Of a stretch of DNA of 8,521 nucleotides, positions 1-7,909 are shown piece by piece. The stretch's first letter is position 1; each line of letters begins with the position of its first letter. The stretch lies in NCBI GenBank assembly GCA_016234955.1, contig JACRNN010000115.1, positions 1-8,521 on the forward strand, read 5' to 3'. The stretch comes from Deltaproteobacteria bacterium (lineage in GTDB: Bacteria > Desulfobacterota > GWC2-55-46). The translations under genes were made by a program, and so were the position numbers. Below the pieces are notes generated by a model. It had not been told where the DNA came from, searched no databases, and worked only from the letters and a program-made list of their open reading frames with translations.

Positions 1-260
1 CCGCCGTTGGCCACCGCGCCCCTGTTCGCGGCCTCCATTATCCCCGGCCCGCCGCCCGTGATTATCGTGTAGCCGTTCTTCGAGAGGATATCCGCCACCT
101 TTACGCAGGTCTTGTAGTATTTGTTCTTCTGGTTTATCCGTGCCGAGCCGAATATCGACACCGCGGGGCCTATGTCGGAGAGCTCGTCGAAGCCCTCGAT
201 AAACTCGCTCATTATCCGGAACAGCCGCCACGTCTCCTTGCCCTTGAGATCCTCTACCAT
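1..260 (-). CDS. LOG-family (TIGR00730) nucleoside-monophosphate phosphoribohydrolase, N-terminal part
   Basis: Only the first 86 codons are inside the window; the gene runs off the left edge. The visible protein starts MVEDLKGKETW, has a Rossmann-type opening strand ending in GSAR (residues 38-41), then the glycine-rich turn GGGPGIMEAANRGA (69-82). Both are typical of the LOG/TIGR00730 family, whose members cleave nucleoside 5'-monophosphates to base plus ribose 5-phosphate (the cytokinin-activating reaction in plants; nucleotide salvage or turnover is likely in bacteria). The defining PGGxGTxxE motif would lie beyond the edge, so the catalytic core cannot be checked. The ATG at 260 is chosen because GGGAG (273-269) sits 8 nt upstream. 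In-frame ATG at 275 and GTG at 269 also exist but would overlap guaA. The start lies 5 nt after the guaA stop, with its ribosome site inside guaA, so translational coupling is likely. Family identity is strong; the exact substrate is unknown. Confidence 0.85.
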   Translation of the reverse strand, partial: MVEDLKGKETWRLFRIMSEFIEGFDELSDIGPAVSIFGSARINQKNKYYKTCVKVADILSKNGYTIITGGGPGIMEAANRGAVANG

Positions 261-265
261 TCTTG

Positions 266-1816
<1,551 letters not shown>

Positions 1817-1856
1817 GATATGGTGGACTGCCCTTCGGTTTTATTAACGGACGCGA

Positions 1857-1897
1857 GGGTTTTTCAACAACCTGTTAGCAGACTGATGTAAAAACCC
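1857..1897. repeat. 8-bp inverted repeat between guaB and guaA
   Basis: GGGTTTTT (1857-1864) and AAAAACCC (1890-1897) are perfect inverted copies 25 nt apart. The spacer holds a small CTGTTAGCAG palindrome-like core (1872-1881). The right arm supplies the T-tract of the guaB terminator candidate, so in minus-strand RNA the two foldings would compete. It could be a dispersed intergenic repeat or the remnant of a small element; other copies in the genome would be needed to say so. No gene lies in this 147-nt gap. Confidence 0.45.
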
Positions 1898-1935
1898 CGC
1901 CCGCAATGCCGTCATCGCCGCCCATCATTGCGGCG
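1890..1935 (-). terminator. Likely Rho-independent terminator of guaB
   Basis: Twenty-eight nucleotides past the guaB stop, minus-strand RNA can pair CGCCGCAATG (1935-1926) with CATTGCGGGCG (1908-1898). That gives ten pairs with one bulged G and a 17-nt loop, followed by GGG and five Ts (1894-1890). The stem is good, but the T-tract is short and starts 3 nt late, so termination may be partial and some read-through into guaA is plausible. An alternative smaller CGCCG/CGGCG hairpin shares the left arm. Confidence 0.5.
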
Positions 1936-1963
1936 TATTACAACGCGCCCCTGCCACTTTCAA

Positions 1964-3421
1964 CTACTCGGACTTATAGTTCGGGGCCTCCTTGGATATG
2001 GCCACGTCATGGACATGGCTCTCCTTCAAGCCCGATGAGGTGATGCGCACGAACCGCGCCTTCTTCTGCAGCTCCGGTATGGTGCGCGACCCGCAGTAGC
2101 CCATGCCGGCCTTCAGCCCGCCGATGAGCTGGAACGTGGTGGAGGATATCTTTCCCTTGTACGGAACCCTGCCCTCAATACCCTCCGGCACGAGCTTCAA
2201 CTCGCTCTCAACGTCATCCTGGAAGTACCTGTCCTTACTGCCTTTTTTCATCGCCTCGATAGACCCCATGCCCCTGTAGAGTTTAAACGTCCTGCCCTGG
2301 TAGAGCACCGTCTCCCCCGGGCTCTCGTCAGTCCCGGCAAAGAGCCCCCCTATCATCACGGCATCCGCGCCCACGGCCAAGGCCTTGGTGATGTCGCCGG
2401 AGTACTTTATCCCGCCGTCGGCGATGACGGGTATGTTCTTTTTCCGGGCTATTTTTACCACGTCGCTCACGGCCGTTATCTGCGGCACCCCTATGCCCGT
2501 GACGACCCTTGTGGTGCATATCGACCCCGGCCCGACCCCGACCTTGACGGCGTCCACCCCGGCCTTTATCAGGGCCTCCGCGGCCTCGGCCACGGCGATA
2601 TTCCCGGCGATGAGTTCGCAATCGAAGTTATTCTTCGTAGACCGCGCGGCGTCTATGACGCCCTTGCTGTGGCCGTGGGCCGTATCGAGCACTATGCAGT
2701 CGGCCCCCGCGTTCAGGAGCGCCTCTATGCGGGCCTCCCTGTCAAAGGATACGCCGACGGCCGCGCCTACCCTGAGCCTGCCGAGCCCGTCCTTGCAGGA
2801 GCTCGGGAACATCTCCCTCTTTTCTATGTCGGTTACCGTGATGAGCCCTTTCAGATGGTTCTTCCTGTCCACTATGGGAAGTTTCTCTATCCTGTGCCTG
2901 TGAAGTATCTCCTTCGCCTTCTCTATAGAGATGCCGACGGGGGCCGTGACCACGTTCTTTGTCATTATCTCGGAGATGTACCTCTGGTGGTTCTTCTCGA
3001 ATCTCAAGTCCCTGTTGGTGAGTATCCCGACGAGGACCCCGTCCTTTACTATGGGGAAGCCGGAGATCTGCTCCTTCTGCATTATATCGAGCGCCGAGGC
3101 CACCTTCTGGTCGGGGCTCAGGGTGAGCGGCTTCTGTATGACGACGGATTCGTACTTCTTTACCTTGTCCACCATCGCGGCCTGTTCGTCGATGGTGAGG
3201 TTCTTGTGCACGATGCCTATGCCGCCCTCCTGGGCTATGGCTATGGCCATCCTCGACTCCGTCACCGTATCCATGGCCGCGCTCATGAGCGGTATGTTGA
3301 GCCTTATCCTGTTCGTGAGCCGGGTGGAGACGTCCACGTCCCTCGGCAAGACCCTGGAGAACGCCGGCTCTAACAGGACGTCGTCAAAGGTCAGGGCCTT
3401 TCTTAATTTTAAAGGGTCCAT
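1964..3421 (-). CDS. guaB: IMP dehydrogenase
   Basis: Oxidises IMP to XMP with NAD+, the committed step to guanine nucleotides; a cytoplasmic tetramer. Numbered from the ATG at 3421 the protein has 485 residues, the usual size. It opens with LTFDDVLLEPAFS (10-22). A pair of CBS domains (about 95-205) is inserted in the TIM barrel. DTAHGHS (246-252) follows, then the catalytic loop GVGPGSICTTR with Cys302, IADGGIKYSGD (333-343), and the mobile flap KDRYFQ with Arg398-Tyr399. All catalytic residues are present. ATG 3421 is preferred because it gives the family N-terminus and has GGAGG 11 nt upstream. An in-frame ATG at 3469 would add 16 residues (MIFTLAKTLHAEVSRY) not expected for the family and abuts the duplicated CTAA of the mobile element. 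That element sits only about 50 nt upstream, so the native promoter was split or pushed away; I see no convincing promoter in between. Confidence 0.97.
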   Translation of the reverse strand: MDPLKLRKALTFDDVLLEPAFSRVLPRDVDVSTRLTNRIRLNIPLMSAAMDTVTESRMAIAIAQEGGIGIVHKNLTIDEQAAMVDKVKKYESVVIQKPLTLSPDQKVASALDIMQKEQISGFPIVKDGVLVGILTNRDLRFEKNHQRYISEIMTKNVVTAPVGISIEKAKEILHRHRIEKLPIVDRKNHLKGLITVTDIEKREMFPSSCKDGLGRLRVGAAVGVSFDREARIEALLNAGADCIVLDTAHGHSKGVIDAARSTKNNFDCELIAGNIAVAEAAEALIKAGVDAVKVGVGPGSICTTRVVTGIGVPQITAVSDVVKIARKKNIPVIADGGIKYSGDITKALAVGADAVMIGGLFAGTDESPGETVLYQGRTFKLYRGMGSIEAMKKGSKDRYFQDDVESELKLVPEGIEGRVPYKGKISSTTFQLIGGLKAGMGYCGSRTIPELQKKARFVRITSSGLKESHVHDVAISKEAPNYKSE

Positions 3422-3432
3422 ATATCTTGAAA

Positions 3433-3437
3433 CCTCC
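3433..3437 (-). promoter_or_regulatory. Ribosome binding site of guaB
   Basis: GGAGG in host DNA, 11 nt before ATG 3421. It is slightly distant but the strongest Shine-Dalgarno match in the leader, and it supports the 485-residue start over the ATG at 3469. Confidence 0.55.
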
Positions 3438-3473
3438 GCGTGTAAGGTCTTTGCTAAGGTGAAAATCATCTAA

Positions 3474-3653
3474 GGAACCTCTGATTAATTCGCAATAGCA
3501 TGTCATTCTGAGCAAAGCGAAGAATCTCAACGTCTATAAAATCAATAAGTTACGAGATTCTTCGGTCGCGGAGTTTACACTGAACGGTTTACACTGAACG
3601 TAGTGAACGTGCTTCCTCAGAATGACAGAAAAACATAATTAATCAGAGCTTCC
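3474..3653. mobile_element. 180-bp IS5-type MITE upstream of guaB
   Basis: The element is bounded by 17-bp terminal inverted repeats: GGAACCTCTGATTAATT (3474-3490) and, on the other strand, GGAAGCTCTGATTAATT (3653-3637), with one mismatch. Directly outside lie identical CTAA tetranucleotides (3470-3473 and 3654-3657), the expected target duplication. It has no coding capacity, so it would be moved in trans. A GGAA-starting terminus and a CTAR-type 4-bp duplication are traits of the IS5 group of insertion sequences; assignment to that group is inference. It is markedly more AT-rich than the genes around it. It sits between the end of the Ppx/GppA gene and guaB and must form part of the guaB leader or displace its promoter. 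The conserved ends and intact duplication suggest a fairly recent insertion. Confidence 0.8.
3501..3627. repeat. Nested TGTCATTCTGAG palindrome inside the MITE
   Basis: TGTCATTCTGAG (3501-3512) is a perfect 12-bp inverted match to 3616-3627, and CGAAGAATCTC (3518-3528) is a perfect 11-bp inverted match to 3554-3564. Either RNA strand could therefore form a long hairpin with an asymmetric loop. This TGTCATTCTGAG...GAAGAATCT wording is, from general knowledge, a very common dispersed intergenic hairpin in environmental bacterial genomes. Within the right half the 14-mer GTTTACACTGAACG is duplicated in tandem (3573-3586 and 3587-3600), followed by TAGTGAACG. Confidence 0.75.
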
Positions 3654-3712
3654 CTAAAGGTTGACATCTGTAAAAAAAGGAAGTGAGAACATACGGCAAT
3701 TTTGTCAGGTTG

Positions 3713-4684
3713 CTATTGTGGATAAGGCGAGAACCGATCGGCTCCGGCCCTGTCGATGATTACCCCCTCGAGGAGCCCGGCGTCGCTTACCTTCATCTCC
3801 TCGAACCCGAACTCGTCCATCACCGCGAGCGTTATGGCGGCCCCGGGTATTATCAGGTCCTCCCGCCCCTTCTCAAGCGCCAACACCTTCTCCCTCTCCT
3901 TGAGCGTAAGGGAGGACAGGTCTTCGTACATCGTCCTTATCCTGTCGCGCCTGAGCGTATAATTGTTTATCCTGTCGCGGTCGTACACATCGAGGTCCTG
4001 GTCCATCGCCGCAAGCGTCGTTATGGTCCCGGCGGTGCCTATGAGGGTAGCGCCCTTTGTACCGGAGTAATCGAACGCCCTTATCCCGTGGGCCGCTATG
4101 GTCGATTTGAGGGTGGATGTGACGCCCCTTATCTCGGTATAGAGGCACTCAAGCTCAAGCATGAGAGGCGGGTCGCTCTTAAGATGCCTCTCGGCCAGGT
4201 GCACCACCCCCATCTCCACGCTCCAGGCGCCTACAGTTCTCGCGCCCCAGGTGAAGATAAATTCTGTGGAACCCCCGCCTATGTCCATGACAAGCCTTCT
4301 CTCGGCCGCGTCCTTTATGACGGAGGCTACCCCAAGGAGCGAAAGGCGCGCTTCCTCGTCTCCTGAGATGACCTCTATATCCACCCCGGCCCTCTCGTGG
4401 GCCTCCTTGATGAATTGACCCCGGTTCCCGGCCCTCCTCACCACGCTCGTCGCGACCGCGTTGACGCTTGAGACCCCGTACCCGGATATCGTCCTTCCGA
4501 ACTCCTCAAGCGCCGATATGGTGCGCCGCGCGGAATCCGCGTCTATGCCGATGGATTCCTTATAGTTCCCTCCGAGACGCGTTATCGCCCTCTTGTATAT
4601 CAGGGGCTTTAGAATCCCCCCGTCGTACTCGGCTATCAGGAGCCTTAAGGTATTTGTCCCTATGTCTATGGATGCGTGTATCAT
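3713..4684 (-). CDS. ppx: Ppx/GppA family phosphatase, short form
   Basis: Likely an exopolyphosphatase or pppGpp 5'-phosphohydrolase, releasing phosphate from polyphosphate or guanosine pentaphosphate in the cytoplasm. From ATG 4684 the protein has 323 residues, matching the short two-domain actin-fold form without the C-terminal HD-like domain of E. coli Ppx. Motifs in order: phosphate-1 loop DIGTNT (7-12), catalytic-glutamate segment ISGDEEARL (106-114), phosphate-2 loop DIGGGSTE (134-141), GTAGTITTLA (216-225) and SDAGLLEG (300-307). A TTG nine bases upstream (4693) is also in frame, but GGAAG (4699-4695) would be only 1 nt from it; ATG 4684, 10 nt from that site, is preferred. The gene starts 35 nt after exbD and probably shares its transcript. 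Which substrate it prefers cannot be told from sequence; proximity to guaB/guaA makes a guanine-nucleotide link tempting but unproven. Confidence 0.93.
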   Translation of the reverse strand: MIHASIDIGTNTLRLLIAEYDGGILKPLIYKRAITRLGGNYKESIGIDADSARRTISALEEFGRTISGYGVSSVNAVATSVVRRAGNRGQFIKEAHERAGVDIEVISGDEEARLSLLGVASVIKDAAERRLVMDIGGGSTEFIFTWGARTVGAWSVEMGVVHLAERHLKSDPPLMLELECLYTEIRGVTSTLKSTIAAHGIRAFDYSGTKGATLIGTAGTITTLAAMDQDLDVYDRDRINNYTLRRDRIRTMYEDLSSLTLKEREKVLALEKGREDLIIPGAAITLAVMDEFGFEEMKVSDAGLLEGVIIDRAGADRFSPYPQ

Positions 4685-4694
4685 CACCGTCAAT

Positions 4695-4699
4695 CTTCC
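4695..4699 (-). promoter_or_regulatory. Ribosome binding site of the Ppx/GppA gene
   Basis: GGAAG lies 10 nt before ATG 4684 (7 nt before an in-frame GTG at 4687, 1 nt before a TTG at 4693). Its position rules out the TTG that would give the longest reading frame. Confidence 0.5.
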
Positions 4700-4719
4700 G
4701 GGGCGCGGGGACCAATACC

Positions 4720-5139
4720 CTAACGCCTGCGATCCTCATGTTCAGTGGCTATCGAGAGCCTTGACGCCCCGGCCAGCCTCGCAATATCGAGCGCCTTTAC
4801 CACGACCTTGTAACGCACCCCTTCGTCGGCCTTGAGCACTACCGTATTTTCAGCCCCGGCGACGAACTCCCTCTTCAATGCGTCGTAAAGCCCGTCGATG
4901 GTAGTCCCCTTGCCGTTCACGCTCACGAGCCCGGCCTCGCTCACCGTCACTATGACGCCCTTTGCCCCGCCTGATTCCGAGGTCGTGGCCTTAGGGAGCT
5001 TTATCTTGAGCGACTCGTTCATTATGAGCGGGGTGGTTACCATGAATATGACCAGGAGCACCAGCATGACGTCCGTCAGGGGCGTTATGTTGATCTCCGA
5101 TAGCTCCTTTTCGTGCTTGCTATTTGTCCTCCAGGCCAT
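4720..5139 (-). CDS. exbD: ExbD/TolR-type biopolymer transport protein
   Basis: Subunit of an inner-membrane proton channel that, with ExbB, energises TonB- or TolA-like partners. It is 139 residues from ATG 5139. A short cytoplasmic N-terminus carrying the conserved INITPLTDV (16-24) leads into one membrane helix (about 22-39), with the essential channel aspartate at Asp23. A periplasmic alpha/beta domain follows (about 45-135), including VLKADEGVRYKVVV. Length is normal. ATG 5139 has GAGGG 8 nt upstream and is preferred over an in-frame GTG at 5148. It overlaps the end of exbB by 20 nt, indicating translational coupling. It could equally be named TolR; no tolA, tolB, pal or tonB is visible here to decide. 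Confidence 0.93.
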   Translation of the reverse strand: MAWRTNSKHEKELSEINITPLTDVMLVLLVIFMVTTPLIMNESLKIKLPKATTSESGGAKGVIVTVSEAGLVSVNGKGTTIDGLYDALKREFVAGAENTVVLKADEGVRYKVVVKALDIARLAGASRLSIATEHEDRRR

Positions 5140-5764
5140 CCTTCGCACCCTCTGCGATATAGTCCGCCAGCGGAGTCGCGGCCGCCTCCAGCTTTAGGGC
5201 GCACCTTGACGCGGACCTTACGTAATAGTTATAGGCCACCACCGCCGGGACCGCCACGAAAAGGCCCGCCGCGGTAGCCACAAGGGCCTCGGCTATGCCG
5301 TCGGCCACGGCCGCCGGGGAGGCTCCCTGGGCCGCCGACAGGTCGGAGAAGGCCCTGATTATCCCTAAGACCGTGCCGAAGAGGCCTATGAACGGCGCGG
5401 TGCCGCCGATGGTGCCCAGGAACCCGAGGAACCTCTCAAGCGCCGTAAGTTCCTGCCTCCCGGCAAGCTCCATCGCGCTTAAGACCTCCTCCTTGCCCCT
5501 GCCCTTCTTGCCATAGCCGGCGAGGAAGACCCTGGCGAGAGCCGTCCCGTGCGTTGAGCAGAGCCTTGCGGCCACTGTAAGCCCGTCCTCCTTGACGGCC
5601 CTGTGGAGGGTATCCGTGAACTCGCGGAGGCCTTTTTTAAACCTCCCGAACGCCCACGCCCTCTCGATGATAACCGCTATGGAAATGAGGGACAGGGCCG
5701 CCAGCACCGCTACGGTAACCCCGCCCTTCCTGAGCAACTCTATTAACGTAAGGTGTGCGAACAT
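5120..5764 (-). CDS. exbB: ExbB/TolQ-type MotA-family proton channel subunit
   Basis: Inner-membrane stator protein, known to form a pentamer around ExbD and to convert proton flow into motion of a TonB/TolA-type partner. It has 214 residues with three membrane segments: about 16-34, a cytoplasmic domain of about 80 residues, then about 113-139 and 157-181. The signature GTIGGTAPFIGLFGTVLGI (117-135) leads into helix two, and AEALVATAAGLFVAVPA (158-174) is the third helix, with the conserved Thr and small residues of the proton path. ATG 5764 has AAGGA 10 nt upstream. It begins 65 nt after the carbonic-anhydrase-like gene; no separate promoter is obvious, so it may be co-transcribed with that gene. 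The stop lies inside exbD. Confidence 0.93.
   Translation of the reverse strand: MFAHLTLIELLRKGGVTVAVLAALSLISIAVIIERAWAFGRFKKGLREFTDTLHRAVKEDGLTVAARLCSTHGTALARVFLAGYGKKGRGKEEVLSAMELAGRQELTALERFLGFLGTIGGTAPFIGLFGTVLGIIRAFSDLSAAQGASPAAVADGIAEALVATAAGLFVAVPAVVAYNYYVRSASRCALKLEAAATPLADYIAEGAKDGLEDK
5148..5152 (-). promoter_or_regulatory. Ribosome binding site of exbD
   Basis: GAGGG within the last codons of exbB, 8 nt before ATG 5139. It fixes the exbD start and argues against the GTG at 5148, with which it overlaps. Confidence 0.5.
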
Positions 5765-5829
5765 ATTTATTGTTTCCTTCGGGTCTAATCAAGCGCGGCA
5801 CCAACGGATACCCCCATCAGCCGCCAACG

Positions 5830-6348
5830 CTAAGGCCCCGTATGGACCGTGTAGTTCTTCGCATACTCGATATAGTTCATGGCGGAGCGTTTTATGCGCC
5901 CTATCTCTTCGGGCCTGAGCGCCCTTGCGACCTTGCCGGGAACGCCGATGACAAGGCTTCCGGGCGGGACCCTGGCGCCCTCGGTGACAAGCGCCCCGGC
6001 GCCGATTATCGTGTCCTCCCCTATCCGGGCGTTGTCAAGGACTATGGCCCCCATCCCTATGAGGCAGCGGTCGTTGACCGTGCAACCGTGGAGCACCACG
6101 TTATGCCCTATGGTCACGTCATCGCCTATTATGAGCGGATAGGTCTCCTTGGTGACGTGCAGGGTCGAGTTGTCCTGGACGTTCGTCCTCCTGCCGATGC
6201 GTATGTAGTGGACGTCTCCGCGCACGACAGCGTTGAACCAGACGCTCGAGTGCTCCCCTATCTCCACGTCCCCTATTATCATCGAGCCCTCGACCGCAAA
6301 GACCGTCTCATGGAGCCTGGGGCTAACGCCCTTGTATGGGATCAACAT
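5830..6348 (-). CDS. Gamma-carbonic-anhydrase-family hexapeptide-repeat protein (YrdA-like)
   Basis: A 172-residue left-handed beta-helix protein of the gamma carbonic anhydrase/YrdA group; a trimer with metal ions at subunit interfaces in known members. Repeated turns such as IIGDVEIGEHSSVW, LIIGDDVTIGHNVVL and AIVLDNARIGEDTIIGAGALV form the hexapeptide coil, followed by an alpha-helical tail (145-168). Residues equivalent to the active site of the archaeal enzyme Cam are present: Arg43, Asp45, Gln58 and the metal ligands His64, His82 and His87. The acidic loop carrying Cam's proton-shuttle glutamate is missing, as in other YrdA-like proteins, many of which have no proven carbonic anhydrase activity. 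ATG 6348 is chosen because GGTGGAG precedes it by 4 nt and because an upstream in-frame ATG (6417) falls at the promoter -35, before the expected transcript start. Real function is uncertain: CO2 hydration, acyltransfer or a structural role. Confidence 0.9.
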   Translation of the reverse strand: MLIPYKGVSPRLHETVFAVEGSMIIGDVEIGEHSSVWFNAVVRGDVHYIRIGRRTNVQDNSTLHVTKETYPLIIGDDVTIGHNVVLHGCTVNDRCLIGMGAIVLDNARIGEDTIIGAGALVTEGARVPPGSLVIGVPGKVARALRPEEIGRIKRSAMNYIEYAKNYTVHTGP

Positions 6349-6388
6349 CCCTCTCCACCCCTTTGATGGCTGAAATAATAAAATGTTG

Positions 6389-6417
6389 ACTATATCAAAA
6401 CGGGATAAAAACCACAA
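6389..6417 (-). promoter_or_regulatory. Sigma70-type promoter of the gamma-CA-like gene
   Basis: On the minus strand, -35 TTGTGG (6417-6412), a 17-nt spacer, then -10 TATAGT (6394-6389; five of six consensus bases). The predicted transcript start is near 6382, leaving a leader of about 34 nt before ATG 6348. Short GGGAT/ATCCC arms flank the -35 and spacer; whether this is an operator cannot be told. Confidence 0.6.
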
Positions 6418-6433
6418 TTAAAATCCCATCTAA

Positions 6434-6447
6434 CCCGGACTGCCGGG
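6434..6447 (-). terminator. Small hairpin after tilS, weak terminator candidate
   Basis: CCCGG and CCGGG pair perfectly around a 4-nt loop (minus strand CCCGGCAGTCCGGG), 65 nt past the tilS stop and just before the next promoter. The following sequence is only moderately T-rich (TTAGATGGGATTTT), so it is a weak or imperfect terminator at best. Nothing else is seen in the 163-nt gap apart from the promoter. Confidence 0.3.
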
Positions 6448-6511
6448 GACCCGCCCCCAATGCCCTTAAACCGGTTGACACGCTGGAAACGGCATAGACA
6501 ACCGGCGGCGT

Positions 6512-7909
6512 CTACTCAGGCCTTCTAATGCACACTATCCTGAGCACCTGTTCCGTATCCCTGCCTACCTTGAACAGCTCCGACTGGCGCAGGCCGGCTA
6601 TCCAGATTATCTCATGGCCAGCCGCGAAGACCGGGGTGGCGGCCCTCCTCTCCACAGGCACCTTCGCGTCGATGAATATATCCTTTAGCTTCTTGCGCCC
6701 CTTCATGCCCATCGGCGACATCCTGTCCCCGGGCTCCATTCGCCTTATCCTGACCCCCCCGGCCTCTGCAACCGCGCCGTAATCGAAGCACGCCGACCAC
6801 GCCTCCTTGTCAAAAACGCGCGGCGCCTTTTCAACTACCTCGGCGGTGAAGGAATAACCCGCGTCCCTGATAACGGTAGTCCCGGGGACCTTGAGCGTCC
6901 TGACGGACCTTCGCGGGTTTTTCTTTCCGGAAGCGGTGATGATGACGCGTCCGTACTCCCTCACGGCCCTCAAGCCGCCGGGCAGGTCTATTGAGGCGTT
7001 GGGCCTCTCTCCGGAGACGAGGGCGCGGAAGGAGTCGATATGGACGGAGGTGAATCCGTCCTCCGCATCCGGACCGAGCGACCTTGCCGCTATTAAAAAC
7101 GCCCTGTTGATGAGCGCCGGGTGGAGCCTCAAAAGGGCCTCGCAATCGATGACAATTGGGCCGCGGCCCGTTGATACGAGCGCCTTTTCAAGGCCCGCCC
7201 TCGCGCGGGAGTCGATATACTCATCATCGAGCCTCAGCGCCGTTGCCGCGCGCGAGAGCGTGGCCGCCATGTTGGGGTTGTACTCCCTCTTGAGGAGCGG
7301 CATGAGGTTGTGCCTTATGTCGTTCCTCAGGTACTTATCGCTCAAGTTCGACGAATCGATGACGTACTCGATCCCGTTATCGGCCGCGAACCCCTCTATC
7401 TCCTCCCTTGAGGTCTCTATCAGGGGGCGGATGAAAGGCCCCCTTACCGGCGGGATGCCGGAGAGCCCCGTGAGCGAGCTCCCCTTTATAAGCCTCATCA
7501 CAACCGTTTCGGCCTGGTCGTCGAGGGTATGGCCGAGGGCGATCCTGCCGGCCCCGTGCCGTCCGGCAACGGCCTCGAGGAACTCGTACCTCTTTGTCCT
7601 GGCCAGGGCCTGGAGGGACGCCCCCTTTGTGCCGGCGAGCTCTCCGGCCTTTAACCGCGCGCCGGCGAACCTCAAGCCGAGCCTCTTTGAAAGCCCCCTT
7701 ACGAACGCGAGGTCCCTCTCGGACTCCCTACCCCTCAGGTTGTGGTTGAGGTGGCAGACGACGAGCTTCAACGAGAGCCCTTTCGCGGCCTCCATGAGCG
7801 CGTGGAGCAGTACGACGGAGTCGACCCCGCCGGATACGGCCACGGCAACGGTCTCGCCCGCGTCACACATGCGGTATCGTCTTATCGTCTCCCTGACCTT
7901 TTCGATCAT
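6512..7909 (-). CDS. tilS: tRNA(Ile)-lysidine synthetase
   Basis: Converts cytidine 34 of the CAU-anticodon tRNA-Ile to lysidine using ATP and lysine, so that it reads AUA and is charged with isoleucine. It has 465 residues, a full-length form. The N-terminal N-type ATP-pyrophosphatase domain has the PP-loop SGGVDS (26-31), LNHNLRG (54-60), GHTLDDQAET (126-135) and the motif DSSNLSDKYLRNDIRH (185-200). A middle helical domain follows (about 210-310). The C-terminal TilS substrate-binding domain is at about 385-450, including GDRMSPMGMKGRKKLKDIF (394-412) and IIWIAGLRQSELFKV (434-448). All motifs look intact. ATG 7909 is the first start in the frame and gives a normal N-terminus, but no Shine-Dalgarno precedes it. 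It has a strong promoter and a long structured leader upstream. The enzyme fits the heavy ATA use seen in the neighbouring genes. Confidence 0.97.
   Translation of the reverse strand: MIEKVRETIRRYRMCDAGETVAVAVSGGVDSVVLLHALMEAAKGLSLKLVVCHLNHNLRGRESERDLAFVRGLSKRLGLRFAGARLKAGELAGTKGASLQALARTKRYEFLEAVAGRHGAGRIALGHTLDDQAETVVMRLIKGSSLTGLSGIPPVRGPFIRPLIETSREEIEGFAADNGIEYVIDSSNLSDKYLRNDIRHNLMPLLKREYNPNMAATLSRAATALRLDDEYIDSRARAGLEKALVSTGRGPIVIDCEALLRLHPALINRAFLIAARSLGPDAEDGFTSVHIDSFRALVSGERPNASIDLPGGLRAVREYGRVIITASGKKNPRRSVRTLKVPGTTVIRDAGYSFTAEVVEKAPRVFDKEAWSACFDYGAVAEAGGVRIRRMEPGDRMSPMGMKGRKKLKDIFIDAKVPVERRAATPVFAAGHEIIWIAGLRQSELFKVGRDTEQVLRIVCIRRPE

Noticed and set aside
3671..3678. T-run (minus strand) after the Ppx/GppA gene as a terminator
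   Set aside because: Seven Ts are present, but no hairpin stem precedes them on the minus strand.
3661..3689. TTGACA at 3661-3666 on the plus strand as a promoter
   Set aside because: No -10 at a suitable distance (TGAGAA at 17 nt is a poor match) and no gene on the plus strand for it to drive.
6349..6417. N-terminal extension of the gamma-CA-like protein from an ATG at 6417
   Set aside because: The extra 23 residues overlap the -35 and -10 elements and precede the predicted transcript start. The family N-terminus and a ribosome site begin at 6348.
6395..6425. GGGAT/ATCCC inverted arms over the gamma-CA promoter as an operator
   Set aside because: Five-base arms 16 nt apart in AT-rich sequence are too likely by chance to call a binding site.
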